Assembly (NCBI GenBank): GCA_001189345.1
Contig: LFKV01000043.1
Location: forward strand, 1-64,000
DNA from: Candidatus Paraburkholderia kirkii
GTDB taxonomy: Bacteria; Pseudomonadota; Gammaproteobacteria; Burkholderiales; Burkholderiaceae
Direction of reading: 5' to 3'
DNA length: 64,000 nucleotides
Shown: in pieces, positions 39,801 to 49,123 of the stretch
Layout: each line of letters opens with the position of its first letter
Position numbering within the stretch: the first letter of the stretch is position 1
Notes under the pieces: model-generated
The model's input: the letters and a program-made list of their open reading frames with translations, nothing else
The model's database searches: none
Told to the model about the DNA's origin: nothing
Made by a program: the position numbers and the translations under genes

Positions 39801-41076
39801 TGGACTTGCCCCCGCATAACCGGACAGCCGGTCCCGCTTAGGTTGGAGAATTTGCTTGCCGATGAAACTCGCGCGGCGAGCGGTATTTAAGGGCGCTATG
39901 CGGGTGTGACTCGTTATCGTGGTCGAACGCGATGGCCAGATTTTGCAGCGCCGTCCTGGCGTCGGGTTTCGGCATCCACGAAACGTAATCACGCTTTATC
40001 GTTTCGTAATCACGCTTTATCGTTTTAACGAAGCTCTCGGCCATCCCGTTGCTTTGCGGACTTCTGATGGGTGTCGTTACTGGCTTCAGTCCGATTTTTC
40101 GAGAGAACTTCAATGTGTCATCGGCAATGTAGCAGGAACCATTGTCGCTTAACCACTCGACTTCCCTGTCGGCCTTCAACGCGCCGGTGAAGCGGTTCTC
40201 GACGGCTTGAAGCATGACGTCACGCACCATATCGCCAGTGTAACCGCCTGTGCTCGCGGCCCAACTCATGGCTTCGCGGTCGCAACAGTCGAGTGCGAAG
40301 ACGACACGCAATGGGACACCGGCATCGCAGCGGAATTCGAAGCCATCCGAGCACCAGCGCATGTTGCTGCTATCCACCGCGACCTTGCCGTCATGCCGAC
40401 GCGTAGACGAGGCGTGCCGAGGGCGATGTTCAAGCAGCAGGCCGTGGCGACGCATCACGCGATACACGCGCTTTGCATTTACTCGCGGTTGAGCCAGCAT
40501 GTCCCGGCTTCGCCTCAGCAACGCCCAAGCACCTCGGTATCCATACGTCGGCGCGTCGCCTAACAACTCATGAAGTTCGGCGACAAGCGCCGTGTCGTCG
40601 AGCACGGGCATCTTGCGCCGGTCGACCCAGTCAGCCGGCCGCTTCGACTTGACTGCGAGATTCGAGCGCGACACCCCCAGGACTTCACAGACCGTCTTCA
40701 ACGGTCGTCCCCCGGCAGCAATGGTGAGCGCAGTCAATTTTTTTGTTCGACCATACTCCACTGCTTCACGGAGGATTTCTACCTCCATTGTCTTCTTTCC
40801 TAGCAATCGCTGCAACTCGCGAATCTGCTTCATTGCTTCGGCTAGGTCAGATGCCGGCACCACGTGCTCGCCGGCAGACCACCGATAGGCTCTCGTCCTG
40901 ATAGAGCTTGCGCCAGCCGAAGACTTGGTTGGCATTCACTTGATGTCGGCGAGCGACGCCAGAGACCGTTGTACCGGGCCCGAAAGTCTCGCGAACTATC
41001 GCTAGTTTCTCTTCAATCGAACGCCGGCGGCGCTGCTCCGGCTGGGTCAGAACTTCTAGAGGTTCCACGTTGTGAC
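39801..41076 (-). mobile_element. IS3-family (IS2-type) element copy 3, right end cut by IS630
   Basis: It begins TGGACTTGCCCCCGCATAAC at 39801 and is nearly identical to copy 2. At about 41077 it is interrupted by an IS630 copy after ACGTTGTGACTA, so the terminal repeat on the orfA side is missing. Confidence 0.88.
39838..40935 (-). CDS. IS3-family OrfB transposase
   Basis: Same protein as in copy 2 with a few substitutions (for example [10 protein letters not shown] at the end). It has the DDE residues and the 21-bp tandem duplication giving [12 protein letters not shown]. It is intact as a frame, but the element lacks one end. Confidence 0.85.
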   Translation of the reverse strand: MPTKSSAGASSIRTRAYRWSAGEHVVPASDLAEAMKQIRELQRLLGKKTMEVEILREAVEYGRTKKLTALTIAAGGRPLKTVCEVLGVSRSNLAVKSKRPADWVDRRKMPVLDDTALVAELHELLGDAPTYGYRGAWALLRRSRDMLAQPRVNAKRVYRVMRRHGLLLEHRPRHASSTRRHDGKVAVDSSNMRWCSDGFEFRCDAGVPLRVVFALDCCDREAMSWAASTGGYTGDMVRDVMLQAVENRFTGALKADREVEWLSDNGSCYIADDTLKFSRKIGLKPVTTPIRSPQSNGMAESFVKTIKRDYETIKRDYVSWMPKPDARTALQNLAIAFDHDNESHPHSALKYRSPREFHRQANSPT

Positions 41077-41092
41077 TATTCCATTGCGTCAT
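40847..41092 (-). CDS. IS3-family OrfA protein
   Basis: An 81-residue helix-turn-helix protein as in copy 2 ([20 protein letters not shown]). The first residues (MTQWNS) are encoded by the inserted IS630 end, so the start has been replaced by the insertion. Confidence 0.75.
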   Translation of the reverse strand: MTQWNSHNVEPLEVLTQPEQRRRRSIEEKLAIVRETFGPGTTVSGVARRHQVNANQVFGWRKLYQDESLSVVCRRARGAGI

Positions 41093-42194
41093 TGAATTGG
41101 CACTGGTCGAATCCGGCGCGAAGGATCGTCATATTTCCACTTGATCGGTTTCGGGTTCTTGTTGTGTTCGCGGATGTATCGGCATCAGTTTGCGATCCCA
41201 ATCCTTCACCGAAGTGAAGATGCCGCGAGCGATCACTTCACGCTGAATGCGCGAGAACCAGTTCTCCACCTGGTTGAGCCACGACGAGTAGGTCGGCGTG
41301 AAGTGCAGGTGCACGTTGCGCTGCGCATCAAGGAAGTCGGCAACCCGCTGCGTCTTATGGCTGCTGACGTTGTCGCAGATCGCGTGGATTTCCCGGCGTT
41401 TGGGCTGGCTGGCGACGACGTCGGTCAGGAAGGCCACGAACTGCTCGCTGGTGTGGCGCGCCACCGTCTTGCCCAGCACCTCGCCGGTGGCAGTATTGAA
41501 CGCCGCGAACAGGCTGAGCGTGCCGTTGCGCTTGTACTCGAAGCCGTGACTCTCGGCGCGCCCGGGCGACAGCGGCAGCATACGGTCCTTGCGATCGAGT
41601 GCCTGGATCGCGGTCTTCTCGTCCACGCAGAACACCGCTGCGTGCGCCGGCGGGTTCAGGTACAGCCCGATCACGTCGGCTGCCTTGGTCTCGAAGTCCG
41701 GGTCGTTGGAGACCATGTGCCGCTCCAACTGCTGCGGCTTGATGCCGTGCTTGCGCCAGATGCGCTGCACGGCCGAGACCGATACGTCGCCGAGTTCTGC
41801 TGCGAGCTTGTAGCTACTCCAGTGTGTCGAACCGTCGGCGGGTTTGTGCTTGAGGGTGCACTTGAGCACCCGCGCTTCCAGTTTGGCCGGTGGCTGCGTA
41901 GGCGCCCGCCCGCGGTGCCGGGCGTACATGCCGGCTAGTCGCTCGCTGAGGAAGCGCCCCGACCAGCGTGCGATGAAGCGCGAATCGCAACCCAGTGTGC
42001 GCATGATACTGTCGCGCGATTCGCCGTCCTCGAGCATCAGGATCAACTTTGCGCGTCGCACGTCCGCCGCACGCACCGTTCGGCTGCGCGCCGCCGACAA
42101 CAGTTGCTCACGTTCGATATCTGTCAGGTTCATTTTGACCCATGACCTGTATCTGAACACAGACAGGGTGCTAATTCAATAACGCAGCGCAGTA
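41077..42194 (-). mobile_element. IS630-family element, complete copy
   Basis: Inverted ends are CTATTCCATTGCGTCATTGA at 41076 and, at the other side, GCTAATTCAATAACGCAGCG then CAGTAG ending at about 42195. A TA dinucleotide flanks it, as expected for this family. It is inserted in the IS3 copy on its left. Confidence 0.9.
41129..42133 (-). CDS. IS630-family transposase
   Basis: A DDE transposase of about 334 residues starting MNLTDIEREQLLSAARSRTV (a start 9 codons upstream, in the terminal repeat, is possible). The N-terminal helix-turn-helix is followed by FCVDEKTAIQALDRK, ICDNVSSHKTQRVADF and WLNQVENWFSRIQREVIARG with the three acidic residues. It appears identical to the copy at 52.5 kb. 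Confidence 0.9.
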   Translation of the reverse strand: MNLTDIEREQLLSAARSRTVRAADVRRAKLILMLEDGESRDSIMRTLGCDSRFIARWSGRFLSERLAGMYARHRGRAPTQPPAKLEARVLKCTLKHKPADGSTHWSSYKLAAELGDVSVSAVQRIWRKHGIKPQQLERHMVSNDPDFETKAADVIGLYLNPPAHAAVFCVDEKTAIQALDRKDRMLPLSPGRAESHGFEYKRNGTLSLFAAFNTATGEVLGKTVARHTSEQFVAFLTDVVASQPKRREIHAICDNVSSHKTQRVADFLDAQRNVHLHFTPTYSSWLNQVENWFSRIQREVIARGIFTSVKDWDRKLMPIHPRTQQEPETDQVEI

Positions 42195-42339
42195 GCGAGT
42201 GCTCATTTGTATATTCCGTAAGGCTTGGATACCGCGGGGATTGACGGGAAGCCAGAAGGTATCGGAGCTTCAGCTTCTCGCTTCCGGTAGGTGGGGGCGT
42301 TCATTCCATTTGTCGCTGTCCAATCGGTACCACGCGAAA
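42195..42339. other. Spacer between IS630 and cluster 2 regulatory region
   Basis: Nothing is recognised in this short stretch. Confidence 0.35.
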
Positions 42340-42466
42340 CGAATTCAGGTCCGACTAATAAAGTGCTCGACCGCGCACACCTGTCCAAATGGGCAGGTGA
42401 TCAACATCCAGAAGTCCGTAGGATGGGTGTTGACGAGCAGTTTCATTGCTAGCGGAGGACATGAAC
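42340..42466 (+). promoter_or_regulatory. Conserved upstream region of cyclitol cluster 2
   Basis: The region shares GTGCTCGACCGCGCACACCT and everything down to the start codon with the cluster 1 region. The lux-box-like palindrome lies at 42378-42399 and TAGGAT (-10-like) at 42419-42424. The distance from palindrome centre to TAGGAT is 30.5 bases in all three copies. CATCC and GGATG arms flank an 11-base spacer. GGAGG at 42454 serves as ribosome-binding site. Confidence 0.7.
42378..42399. promoter_or_regulatory. lux-box-like operator 2
   Basis: The core is ACCTGTCCAAATGGGCAGGT, a near-perfect inverted repeat with flanking C and G extending it to 22 bp. Confidence 0.65.
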
Positions 42467-43648
42467 ATGGCGCGGTCACCAGCTCAACTCAGTAGTCAGC
42501 GAGCCAAAGATTGTCAGTATTGGGACATTTCTGCAAGCTTTGATGTGACATATAAAGTCATTTGCGCCAACGGTGTTTTGCTCTCGAGCAATCCTCTTCT
42601 ATTGCAGTTGGGAGCTCCGGAAAAAACCGGCCGCGAAGATCACGGCCGCCGGCTTGTTTTTGTCGAGAGCGAGGTCTTCCGTTTTTATTCGGAAGCTATT
42701 AATCGCTTCTTCGGCAAAGGCTCGCGAATCGTGATCCTAAACGCTACGGAAAAAACCAAAAATCTGCGCTTGGTCGAGCGCGCGGTCGAGCAGATGACCC
42801 AATTCGGAATCAACAGGAGAAGTGAACCGGTGATCGCCATTGGCGGTGGCTGCTTGATGGATGCCGTTGGCTTCGCCGCGAGCATTTATAGGCGGCATAT
42901 CCCTTACGTGCGCGTGCCAACCACCCTCTTGGGGATCGTGGATGCAGGTATAGGAATCAAGACCGGGGTGAACTTCGGCCTCCACAAAAATCGCATCGGC
43001 AGCTATTGCGCACCCATAGCTGCCGTTCTCGACACCACGTTTCTGGCCACACTACCCAAGCGGCACATCCGCAACGGCCTTGCCGAAGTGCTCAAGATGG
43101 CAATCGTATCGGATGCGACGCTATTTCAACTTCTGGAGTCTCATGCGTCGGATTTGGTCGAGGCATGCGCGGAGTCCTCGCCGGTGTCGCTGAGGATTAT
43201 TAACCTCTCCATTCAGCGCATGCTAGAAGAATTGAAACCCAACCTCTGGGAGCACGATCTCTACCGCGCGGTGGACTTCGGCCATACTTTCAGCCCGGTG
43301 ATCGAAATGCTCAAAGTGGACTGCGTGCTTCACGGTGAGGCGGTCGCTATTGACATGTGCATCTCGACCGTGATTGCGGCCAGACGACATTTAATCGATA
43401 TCGCTGCGGCTGACCGCATCATCGCACTGACCAATCGCATGGGCTTACCCGTCATCAGCTCTGATTGCACGGCCGCAAACATGCAAACCGCGCTCGATGA
43501 TGTGGTCAAGCACCGAGACGGACTGCAGCGTATCCCAGTTCCTACCGCGATTGGAGAGGCGACATTTCTGAATGACGTGAGTCTGCAAGAGGTCATGGAG
43601 GCTTGTGAGTATCTTCAACGGCTCTTCGACGAAGGAGCGCTTGGGTGA
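42467..43648 (+). CDS. 2-epi-5-epi-valiolone synthase (cluster 2)
   Basis: A sugar phosphate cyclase of 393 residues that converts sedoheptulose 7-phosphate to 2-epi-5-epi-valiolone, the entry to C7N aminocyclitols. Signatures are IAIGGGCLMDAVGFAASIYR (about 123), YVRVPTTLLGIVDAGIGIKT then GVNFGLHKNRIGSY (about 147-180), NGLAEVLKMAIVSDATLFQL, DFGHTFSPVIE and LHGEAVAIDM. The KTGVNF...HKNRxGxY pattern is that of known EEVS enzymes. ATG 42467 is chosen over 42461 because GGAGG is 8 bases upstream of it. It overlaps the broken kinase by 4 bases. With the aminotransferase and acetyltransferase downstream, a kirkamide-like product is likely. Confidence 0.9.
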   Translation: MARSPAQLSSQRAKDCQYWDISASFDVTYKVICANGVLLSSNPLLLQLGAPEKTGREDHGRRLVFVESEVFRFYSEAINRFFGKGSRIVILNATEKTKNLRLVERAVEQMTQFGINRRSEPVIAIGGGCLMDAVGFAASIYRRHIPYVRVPTTLLGIVDAGIGIKTGVNFGLHKNRIGSYCAPIAAVLDTTFLATLPKRHIRNGLAEVLKMAIVSDATLFQLLESHASDLVEACAESSPVSLRIINLSIQRMLEELKPNLWEHDLYRAVDFGHTFSPVIEMLKVDCVLHGEAVAIDMCISTVIAARRHLIDIAAADRIIALTNRMGLPVISSDCTAANMQTALDDVVKHRDGLQRIPVPTAIGEATFLNDVSLQEVMEACEYLQRLFDEGALG

Positions 43649-44496
43649 CCATCCTTTTGACCTCCGATTTGGGAGGAACCTCCTTACGGTGTGGCCTCTA
43701 CAGCACTAGCGAACGCCAACATCGGCCGGAAGCCGTCGTGGCAGGGGTACCAGGTCCCGTGAACGCAGAGGGGCTTCTCCTGGGAGCCCCCACCATCTTG
43801 GGTGAGCAACTTTCGGGACCTTTTCCTTTCAAGGCGCGGCTAAGTGCTGCTGTGGGCCTTCCCACGACAGTAATGAATGACATCACTGCGGCGGGGTAGC
43901 GATATGTATGCGATGGCCAAGAAGATTTCTGCTTGGTATCCATAGGATGGGGAATAGGTGCCAAGCTCTTTCTCAATAGCGTTCCTGTTCTCGGCGTCAG
44001 CTTCGATGCGGGTGAGGTGGGCCATGTGAAATGGAGTTCGCTTCCAGATGCGCCAATTTGCGACTGCGGGGAAATCGGTCATATAGGGGCTTATGCCTCT
44101 GGGCGCGGCGTCGCGAGCTTAGTCCAGGCACAGGCGAACAAGGATCCTCTGGGTTTCGCGGCGTCACGATTGACCGGTACGGCAATCCACACCATGGATA
44201 TCGCACAGGCGTTCGTCAAAGGAGATACCTGGACAACGAATTGCGTCGCAACATCCCTCATACCTCTGGCGGCAGGATTGGCTGCTACGCGATCCATAGT
44301 CGGTGTGGAACGCTACATCATGATCGGTGGCTTCGCGTTCGCGGTTGGCACACTCTACACATCCCTGCTGGCCAGGAAATGCAACGAGCACTACAACTGG
44401 CCGGGTTGGGATACCGCATTTGAGATGGGTTACGCCGATGACGACAACGGACTCGTAGGCGCGGAGTGTTATGGCGAAGACAGGAGAAAGGCATGA
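43645..44496 (+). pseudogene. ROK-family cyclitol kinase with amber stop and deletion (cluster 2)
   Basis: Starts MTILLTSDLGGTSLRCGLYS at GTG 43645, inside the cyclase stop. In-frame TAG at 43897-43899 interrupts NDITAAG*RYVCDGQEDF, where the cluster 1 kinase has a Tyr (AAGYLQVAKG), so one base change explains the stop. After it the frame continues to 44496 with GEVGHVKWSSLPDAPICDCG and GAYASGRG. About 50 residues present in the cluster 1 kinase between the first strand and AGVPGPV are also missing. It is inactive unless both defects are tolerated. It overlaps the aminotransferase start. Confidence 0.85.
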
Positions 44497-45608
44497 CTTT
44501 GAACGTGTCGCGATACAACTACCCTGAGCAGTTCGGCCCATCATTTGATCGGCTAATGGAGAACATCGGGACGCAGATTCTCGAAGGGCGTTACATCCTC
44601 ACGGACGAGGTTAAGCAGTTCGAGTCGGCGTTCGCCCGCTATCTTGACACAGGCCACACAATCGGGCTCAACAGCGGTACCGACGCGCTTATCATCGCCA
44701 TGATGGCCCTGGGCATAGGTCCAGGCGACGAGGTGATTACACAGGCAAACACCTTCTACGCGACCGTGGCAGCTATCTGCTTTGTTGGTGCTACTCCGGT
44801 ACTCGTCGATGCAAACCCTCACACCTTCCTGATGGACGTTGCTCAGGTCGAACATGCAATCACCCCCAATACACGTGCCATGTTGCCTGCACACATGTAT
44901 GGCGCCTGTACACCAATGGATGCATTGCTGCGCTTGTCTCAACTGCAAAGCGTGTACCTATTGGAGGACGTGGCTCAGTGTCATGGTGCCAGTTTCGAGG
45001 GAAAGCGAGCCGGGACATTCGGTGAGATTGGCTGCTTGAGCTTTCATCCGAGCAAGAACTTGGCTGCGGCTGGCGATGCGGGTGCTTGCGTCACGGACAG
45101 TGCAGTCCTTGCCGACAAGATCCGTGTTATCAGGGGTCTCGGTCAGCGCAGGCCAAACGAGCATGTTGCATTAGGACTTAATAGCAAGCTGGACTCGATT
45201 CAGGCCACGATCCTGACGTGGAAACTCGCCCTGCTCGATGCTTGGAACGAGAGCCGTCAGCAGATCGCTGCGAACTACAAGGAGCAACTCACCGGATTGC
45301 CCTTAGTTTTTCAGGAAACGCCGGCTGGATCCACGCATGTCTATCACCTCTTCCAGATCAAGACCAACTCGCGGGATGATTTGCTCGATCACTTGATCCA
45401 AGCAGGGATAGATGCAGTTGTCCGCTACCCCCAACCGATTCACCTACAACCGGCCTTCAAAGCGCAGGGATGGAACCGGGGGCAGTTTCCAGTAGCTGAA
45501 GACTTGGCTGCTACTACTTTATGTCTGCCCATCCGTCCGGACATGAGCGAAATGGAGATCAATACCGTGTGCGGCGCCATCCGATCCTTTTATGGAGCGG
45601 GAAGATGA
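44493..45608 (+). CDS. DegT/DnrJ/EryC1-type aminotransferase (cluster 2)
   Basis: A 371-residue PLP enzyme of the sugar aminotransferase family that aminates keto-sugars or ketocyclitols. It shows GLNSGTDALIIAMMALGIGP (about 54), TFYATVAAICFVGATPVLVD, LLEDVAQCHGASFEGKRAGT (about 156) and the PLP lysine in CLSFHPSKNLAAAGDAG (Lys188). The start MTLNVSRYNY at 44493 has GGAGAAAG upstream and overlaps the kinase stop. It ends in an ATGA overlap with the GH4 gene. It is the likely source of the amine in the aminocyclitol. Confidence 0.88.
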   Translation: MTLNVSRYNYPEQFGPSFDRLMENIGTQILEGRYILTDEVKQFESAFARYLDTGHTIGLNSGTDALIIAMMALGIGPGDEVITQANTFYATVAAICFVGATPVLVDANPHTFLMDVAQVEHAITPNTRAMLPAHMYGACTPMDALLRLSQLQSVYLLEDVAQCHGASFEGKRAGTFGEIGCLSFHPSKNLAAAGDAGACVTDSAVLADKIRVIRGLGQRRPNEHVALGLNSKLDSIQATILTWKLALLDAWNESRQQIAANYKEQLTGLPLVFQETPAGSTHVYHLFQIKTNSRDDLLDHLIQAGIDAVVRYPQPIHLQPAFKAQGWNRGQFPVAEDLAATTLCLPIRPDMSEMEINTVCGAIRSFYGAGR

Positions 45609-46645
45609 ACACGCTTGCAATCATCGGGGGCAGCAGTCCATTCACTGTCGAGCTGTTCCATCAACTTGCTTTGACGGAACTGAGAGAGCAGCCCTATGAA
45701 CTGAGGCTGCACGGTAGGAACCGTGATGCACTCGAACTGGTTCGGTATTTCGCAGCCGCGACCCTACCGGCATGGCGCATTCTGGCGACCCCGGATCTTG
45801 ATGAAGCATTGGCTGACGCGGACATTGTGGTCCATCAAGCACGGTATGGCGGTCTAGAGGGCTGCTTTCAAGATGAACGGCTGGCCGCGACGTTGGATAC
45901 GCTCGTCGATGAGACACTTGGCCCAGGCGAGTTGCAGGCGGCATTGAGGATCGCCGAAGGCGTGCGGGCGTTCTCGTCAACTGCCCTGCGTCAGTGCCCA
46001 GACGCTTGGATCCTCAATCTAGTCAATCCGTTGGGCATTTCCACATCGTTAATCGCTGGGACCGGTCTGCAGGGCTGTCTAGGGTTATGCGAGTTACCCA
46101 TAGTAATGCACAGGCTTATCGCCGATCTTCTGGGCGTCACCGTACCTGAGCTGGCGTGGGATTACGTGGGCCTTAACCACCGCGGTTTTCTCTACAACTT
46201 GCGGGTCGGGGACGAGAACGTGTTTCCCAGACTCGGGACAGCTCCTCGCGATGAGCGCGTCGAAAATGGCGTCTTCGGCATAGGATCCGAAGTCATTGCA
46301 GAACTTGATGCGGTTCCGTTGAAGTACTTCAGGATGCTGAACGGACAGCCCATTCATGAGCTAGGCCGAGCGCATGCACTGAAGAAGGTGCGTGATCGGG
46401 CATACCAAGAGCTTCGTCAAAGACCGGCTGCTTATCCACCATCCATACGCGCGCGAAGCATGCCTTGGTATGAGCATGCTGTCGTTCCGACCATTGCCGT
46501 TCTTTTAGGGCATGCCCTGTCCATCACCTGCACGGCAAACATTGGTAGTTCCGGTGATATTGCGCAAGAAAGGATGGTCAGGCTGGACCGAAGCAAACTG
46601 ACGATCAAGTCTCCTGGTCAGCCGCCTCCCCTCGTCGCCGCGTGA
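45605..46645 (+). CDS. GH4-family-like NAD-dependent enzyme (cluster 2)
   Basis: A 346-residue protein of the glycoside hydrolase 4 family, whose members use NAD+ and a metal to oxidise and eliminate. It shows the Rossmann start NTLAIIGGSSPFTVELFHQL, NLVNPLGIS (about 138-146, NxxNP metal/substrate motif), GLCELP (about 160, metal Cys) and GLNHRGFLYNL (about 189). It is shorter than the usual 420-450 residues. In this setting it may act as a cyclitol oxidoreductase or epimerase rather than a glycosidase; that is inference. A decayed half copy lies upstream of cluster 1 (21046-21475). Confidence 0.8.
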   Translation: MNTLAIIGGSSPFTVELFHQLALTELREQPYELRLHGRNRDALELVRYFAAATLPAWRILATPDLDEALADADIVVHQARYGGLEGCFQDERLAATLDTLVDETLGPGELQAALRIAEGVRAFSSTALRQCPDAWILNLVNPLGISTSLIAGTGLQGCLGLCELPIVMHRLIADLLGVTVPELAWDYVGLNHRGFLYNLRVGDENVFPRLGTAPRDERVENGVFGIGSEVIAELDAVPLKYFRMLNGQPIHELGRAHALKKVRDRAYQELRQRPAAYPPSIRARSMPWYEHAVVPTIAVLLGHALSITCTANIGSSGDIAQERMVRLDRSKLTIKSPGQPPPLVAA

Positions 46646-46803
46646 ATGGATCGCTTCCGGCGACACGAGGAATCAGTGTTGACAGCCACACGATGCCGTA
46701 CACGAGCCGCTGTGGTCGCTGCTCTGAAATTAGACCCCCTATATTGTGTTGTGTTGCGATCAAGTACGGATCGCAGCCGACTTGATTGACGTTTGAAATC
46801 GAC

Positions 46804-47769
46804 ATGATGAAGCCAGCCATTGCCATTGTGGGTTGCGGCCGCATGGGACTCATCCGAGCTCAAGCTCTAAAGTGCGTCAGCCATCGTGTCCGATATGTCT
46901 TTGACGTAGACAACAGTCGAGCATCTCAAGTCGCTGGCATTCACAACAGTAAGGCGGTCGCCTCACTTGCCGAAATGAATTGGTCTGAACTAGACGCGGT
47001 GTTCGCATGCACCCCACCCAACGACAGGGCGGCAATGGAAATCGCCATTCGACTGGATAAGCACGTTTTCGTTGAAAAGCCTATACACCTTTCTGCCCGA
47101 CACAGTTTGTCGCTGCTTGGCATGACGCTACCGCGCAATCGCATTTTTGCGGTAGGCTATATGAATCGCTATCGTGCCTCAATCGAGGACGTTAGAAAAC
47201 GTATCGAAGGCATGCCGATCCTCGGCTTCCAAGCCCACTGGATCTGCAAACCTTACATGGTACCCTGGTGGGCTGACCCATCCCAATCGGGCGGTCCCCT
47301 CAATGAGCAGGCCACGCACATGGTCGACCTCATCCGATATCTGCTTGGTGAAGTATATCAGGTGACAGCCATACAGGGAATGAGCGGCTCAGACACCGTC
47401 TCCATCATGTTGCGTATGCAATCTGGTTGCATAGGTACTTTTGTTTATTCATGTTCGGCAACGGAAAAGGATATCGGCCTTCGCTTGTTTACCCAGAACA
47501 CGCCGATTGTTCTGCGCGGATGGGATTTCTACTTATCCGATGCGCCGTGGCAAACATCCCCCATCCAAGGTCAATCCAGCGAGGATGTTTTTCTGAGTGA
47601 GACCAAGAGCTTTATCGACGCCGTTGAGTCAGGTGACGCGCAGGCTGTTCGATCTCCTTTTGCCGACGCTTTCAAGACCCAGGTGGTAGTCGATTGCATA
47701 CGGAATTCGTTGCGACTGGGCACTCATGTGACAGTCGAGGCCTATAGGGAAGAACTGGACGCCCTATGA
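46804..47769 (+). CDS. Gfo/Idh/MocA-family oxidoreductase (cluster 2)
   Basis: A 321-residue NAD(P)-dependent dehydrogenase of the inositol-dehydrogenase type. The Rossmann motif is AIAIVGCGRMGLIRAQAL (about 4-21), FVEKPIHLSARHS (about 90, EKP with catalytic Lys) and GGPLNEQATHMVDLIRYLLG (about 161, with the conserved His). It would oxidise or reduce the cyclitol ring, supplying the ketone for transamination or reducing an intermediate. ATG 46804 is chosen over 46786 because MMKPAIAIVG begins the domain cleanly. The 160-base gap upstream has no recognised gene. Confidence 0.85.
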   Translation: MMKPAIAIVGCGRMGLIRAQALKCVSHRVRYVFDVDNSRASQVAGIHNSKAVASLAEMNWSELDAVFACTPPNDRAAMEIAIRLDKHVFVEKPIHLSARHSLSLLGMTLPRNRIFAVGYMNRYRASIEDVRKRIEGMPILGFQAHWICKPYMVPWWADPSQSGGPLNEQATHMVDLIRYLLGEVYQVTAIQGMSGSDTVSIMLRMQSGCIGTFVYSCSATEKDIGLRLFTQNTPIVLRGWDFYLSDAPWQTSPIQGQSSEDVFLSETKSFIDAVESGDAQAVRSPFADAFKTQVVVDCIRNSLRLGTHVTVEAYREELDAL

Positions 47770-48038
47770 ATTCTATCTGCACGATTCAAAACTCCAGTTA
47801 CCCCAGTACCCGTTAGGCAGAATATCGCTTAGCGGGGCAACATTAATATTGCGGCCGTTGTTCGTCATTGCAGCAACGCTTACGGTGCCCAGTAGTCGTG
47901 GGATAGCAGCTTTGGCATAGCGCCTCTCGTCGTGCCAAAAGTTACTACGCTCGCAAACGCTTGGTCTGGCAAGGAGGCTAAAAACTCCACTGGCGTGCTC
48001 TGCGAACTGGGTGCGAATAATTTGGACGGAGCAGTAAG
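47770..48038. other. Intergenic, 270 bases without a gene
   Basis: A decayed or regulatory spacer inside cluster 2. No frame is supported. Confidence 0.4.
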
Positions 48039-48734
48039 ATGGAAACGGTCAAGGTCGTCTTCTTCGACGTCGGCAACACCCTGATGAATTTCAACTATGG
48101 CACCGTGGCGATGCTTTCTGGCATGAACCAAGCACAATTGACCGAGCAGGGACCGGCACGCTGGAAGCAGATCAACAGCGAATTAGCTGAGGCACATCGA
48201 AGAGGGAAGTTGCACGACGCTTTTCGCATATTGATCCACAGCTTAGTGTACACCGAGACCGGCCTCGCCGGTGTTGAGGCGGTCATCAATGGCAGCGATA
48301 CCGTCTCCTTATGGAACAGCACAAACGATGAAGCACGCCAAGCAGTCGAGGCCCTGCGCAGTCAAGGGGTCCGGGCCGGGGTTATTTCCAACACGGACGG
48401 AACGGTTCAAACTCTACTCGACCGCCACGGCTGGACGGGATTGTTCGAAGTGGTCATCGATTCAGCGGTGGTTGGGGTGCAGAAGCCTGACCCCCGCATT
48501 TTTGAGATGGCGCTCGCGCGGGTTGGAGTAAAGGCGAACGAAGCTCTATATGTCGGAGATTTGCCCTCCGTGGATATCCAAGGCGCTAATGATGCCGGCC
48601 TTCGTGCCGTACTCTACGATCCCTACGACCTGTATCAAGCGGATCTGGAACATTTAGTCGCTGCTCATGGCCCCTTCCACCGGTTGACTGATATGCGTCA
48701 ACTTTCCCCGCTGGTTCGACTCCTTAATGGCTGA
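48039..48734 (+). CDS. HAD-family hydrolase, cyclitol phosphatase candidate (cluster 2)
   Basis: A 231-residue haloacid-dehalogenase-like protein with a helical cap. Motif I is VVFFDVGNTLMNF (nucleophile Asp10, Gly in place of the usual +2 Asp), motif II GVISNTDG, motif III Lys in VGVQKPDPRIFEMAL and motif IV YVGDLPSVDIQGANDAG. It likely removes a phosphate from a cyclitol phosphate, as HAD phosphatases do in related pathways. The missing +2 acid could mean a slower or different phospho-transfer. Intact, in contrast to the HAD gene of cluster 1. Confidence 0.82.
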   Translation: METVKVVFFDVGNTLMNFNYGTVAMLSGMNQAQLTEQGPARWKQINSELAEAHRRGKLHDAFRILIHSLVYTETGLAGVEAVINGSDTVSLWNSTNDEARQAVEALRSQGVRAGVISNTDGTVQTLLDRHGWTGLFEVVIDSAVVGVQKPDPRIFEMALARVGVKANEALYVGDLPSVDIQGANDAGLRAVLYDPYDLYQADLEHLVAAHGPFHRLTDMRQLSPLVRLLNG

Positions 48735-48737
48735 ACA

Positions 48738-49123
48738 ATGGACACACGCCCCAACTTAAATACTCGACTGTCATTTACTGGCGCATGGTACACGTCGAAT
48801 ATTGCACACGCGGGTTACAAAGAAGTTCTCATGTTTCGTGCATTCGCCAACCGTGGGGACCTCGGCTGCAACTACATAGACCTCGTCGCGTTGAAACCCA
48901 ATACCAGTATTGGCCTTCACCGGCATGGCCCTCACGACACAGAAATTTATGTGATCGTGCAAGGGATGGGCGAAAGACGATAGAACATGAAACTCTGGTT
49001 GTCACCACGGGAGATGTGGTTGTCAATCCTCCCAATGGTACGCATGGCCTCGTCAATGTGGGAAAAACCTTGCTGAAACTTGTTGTAATCGATGTGCCAG
49101 TAGCACATGACTCTACATCGTAA
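48738..49123 (+). pseudogene. Small cupin protein, frameshifted (cluster 2)
   Basis: ATG 48738 reads MDTRPNLNTRLSFTGAWYTS and carries cupin motif 1 SIGLHRHGPHDTEIYVIVQG. Around 48965-48975 the frame shifts; VVTTGDVVVNPPNGTHGLVN, matching the second cupin motif, continues in another frame to 49123. The protein matches the C-terminal cupin of the cluster 1 kinase fusion (THSTDEEEVYIVIEG ... GTHGLVN). One indel is enough to explain the break. Confidence 0.8.

Noticed and set aside
41141..41938. Long open frame of 265 codons opposite the IS630 transposase
   Set aside because: It recurs in every IS630 copy as the GC-rich mirror of the transposase frame and has no ribosome-binding site.
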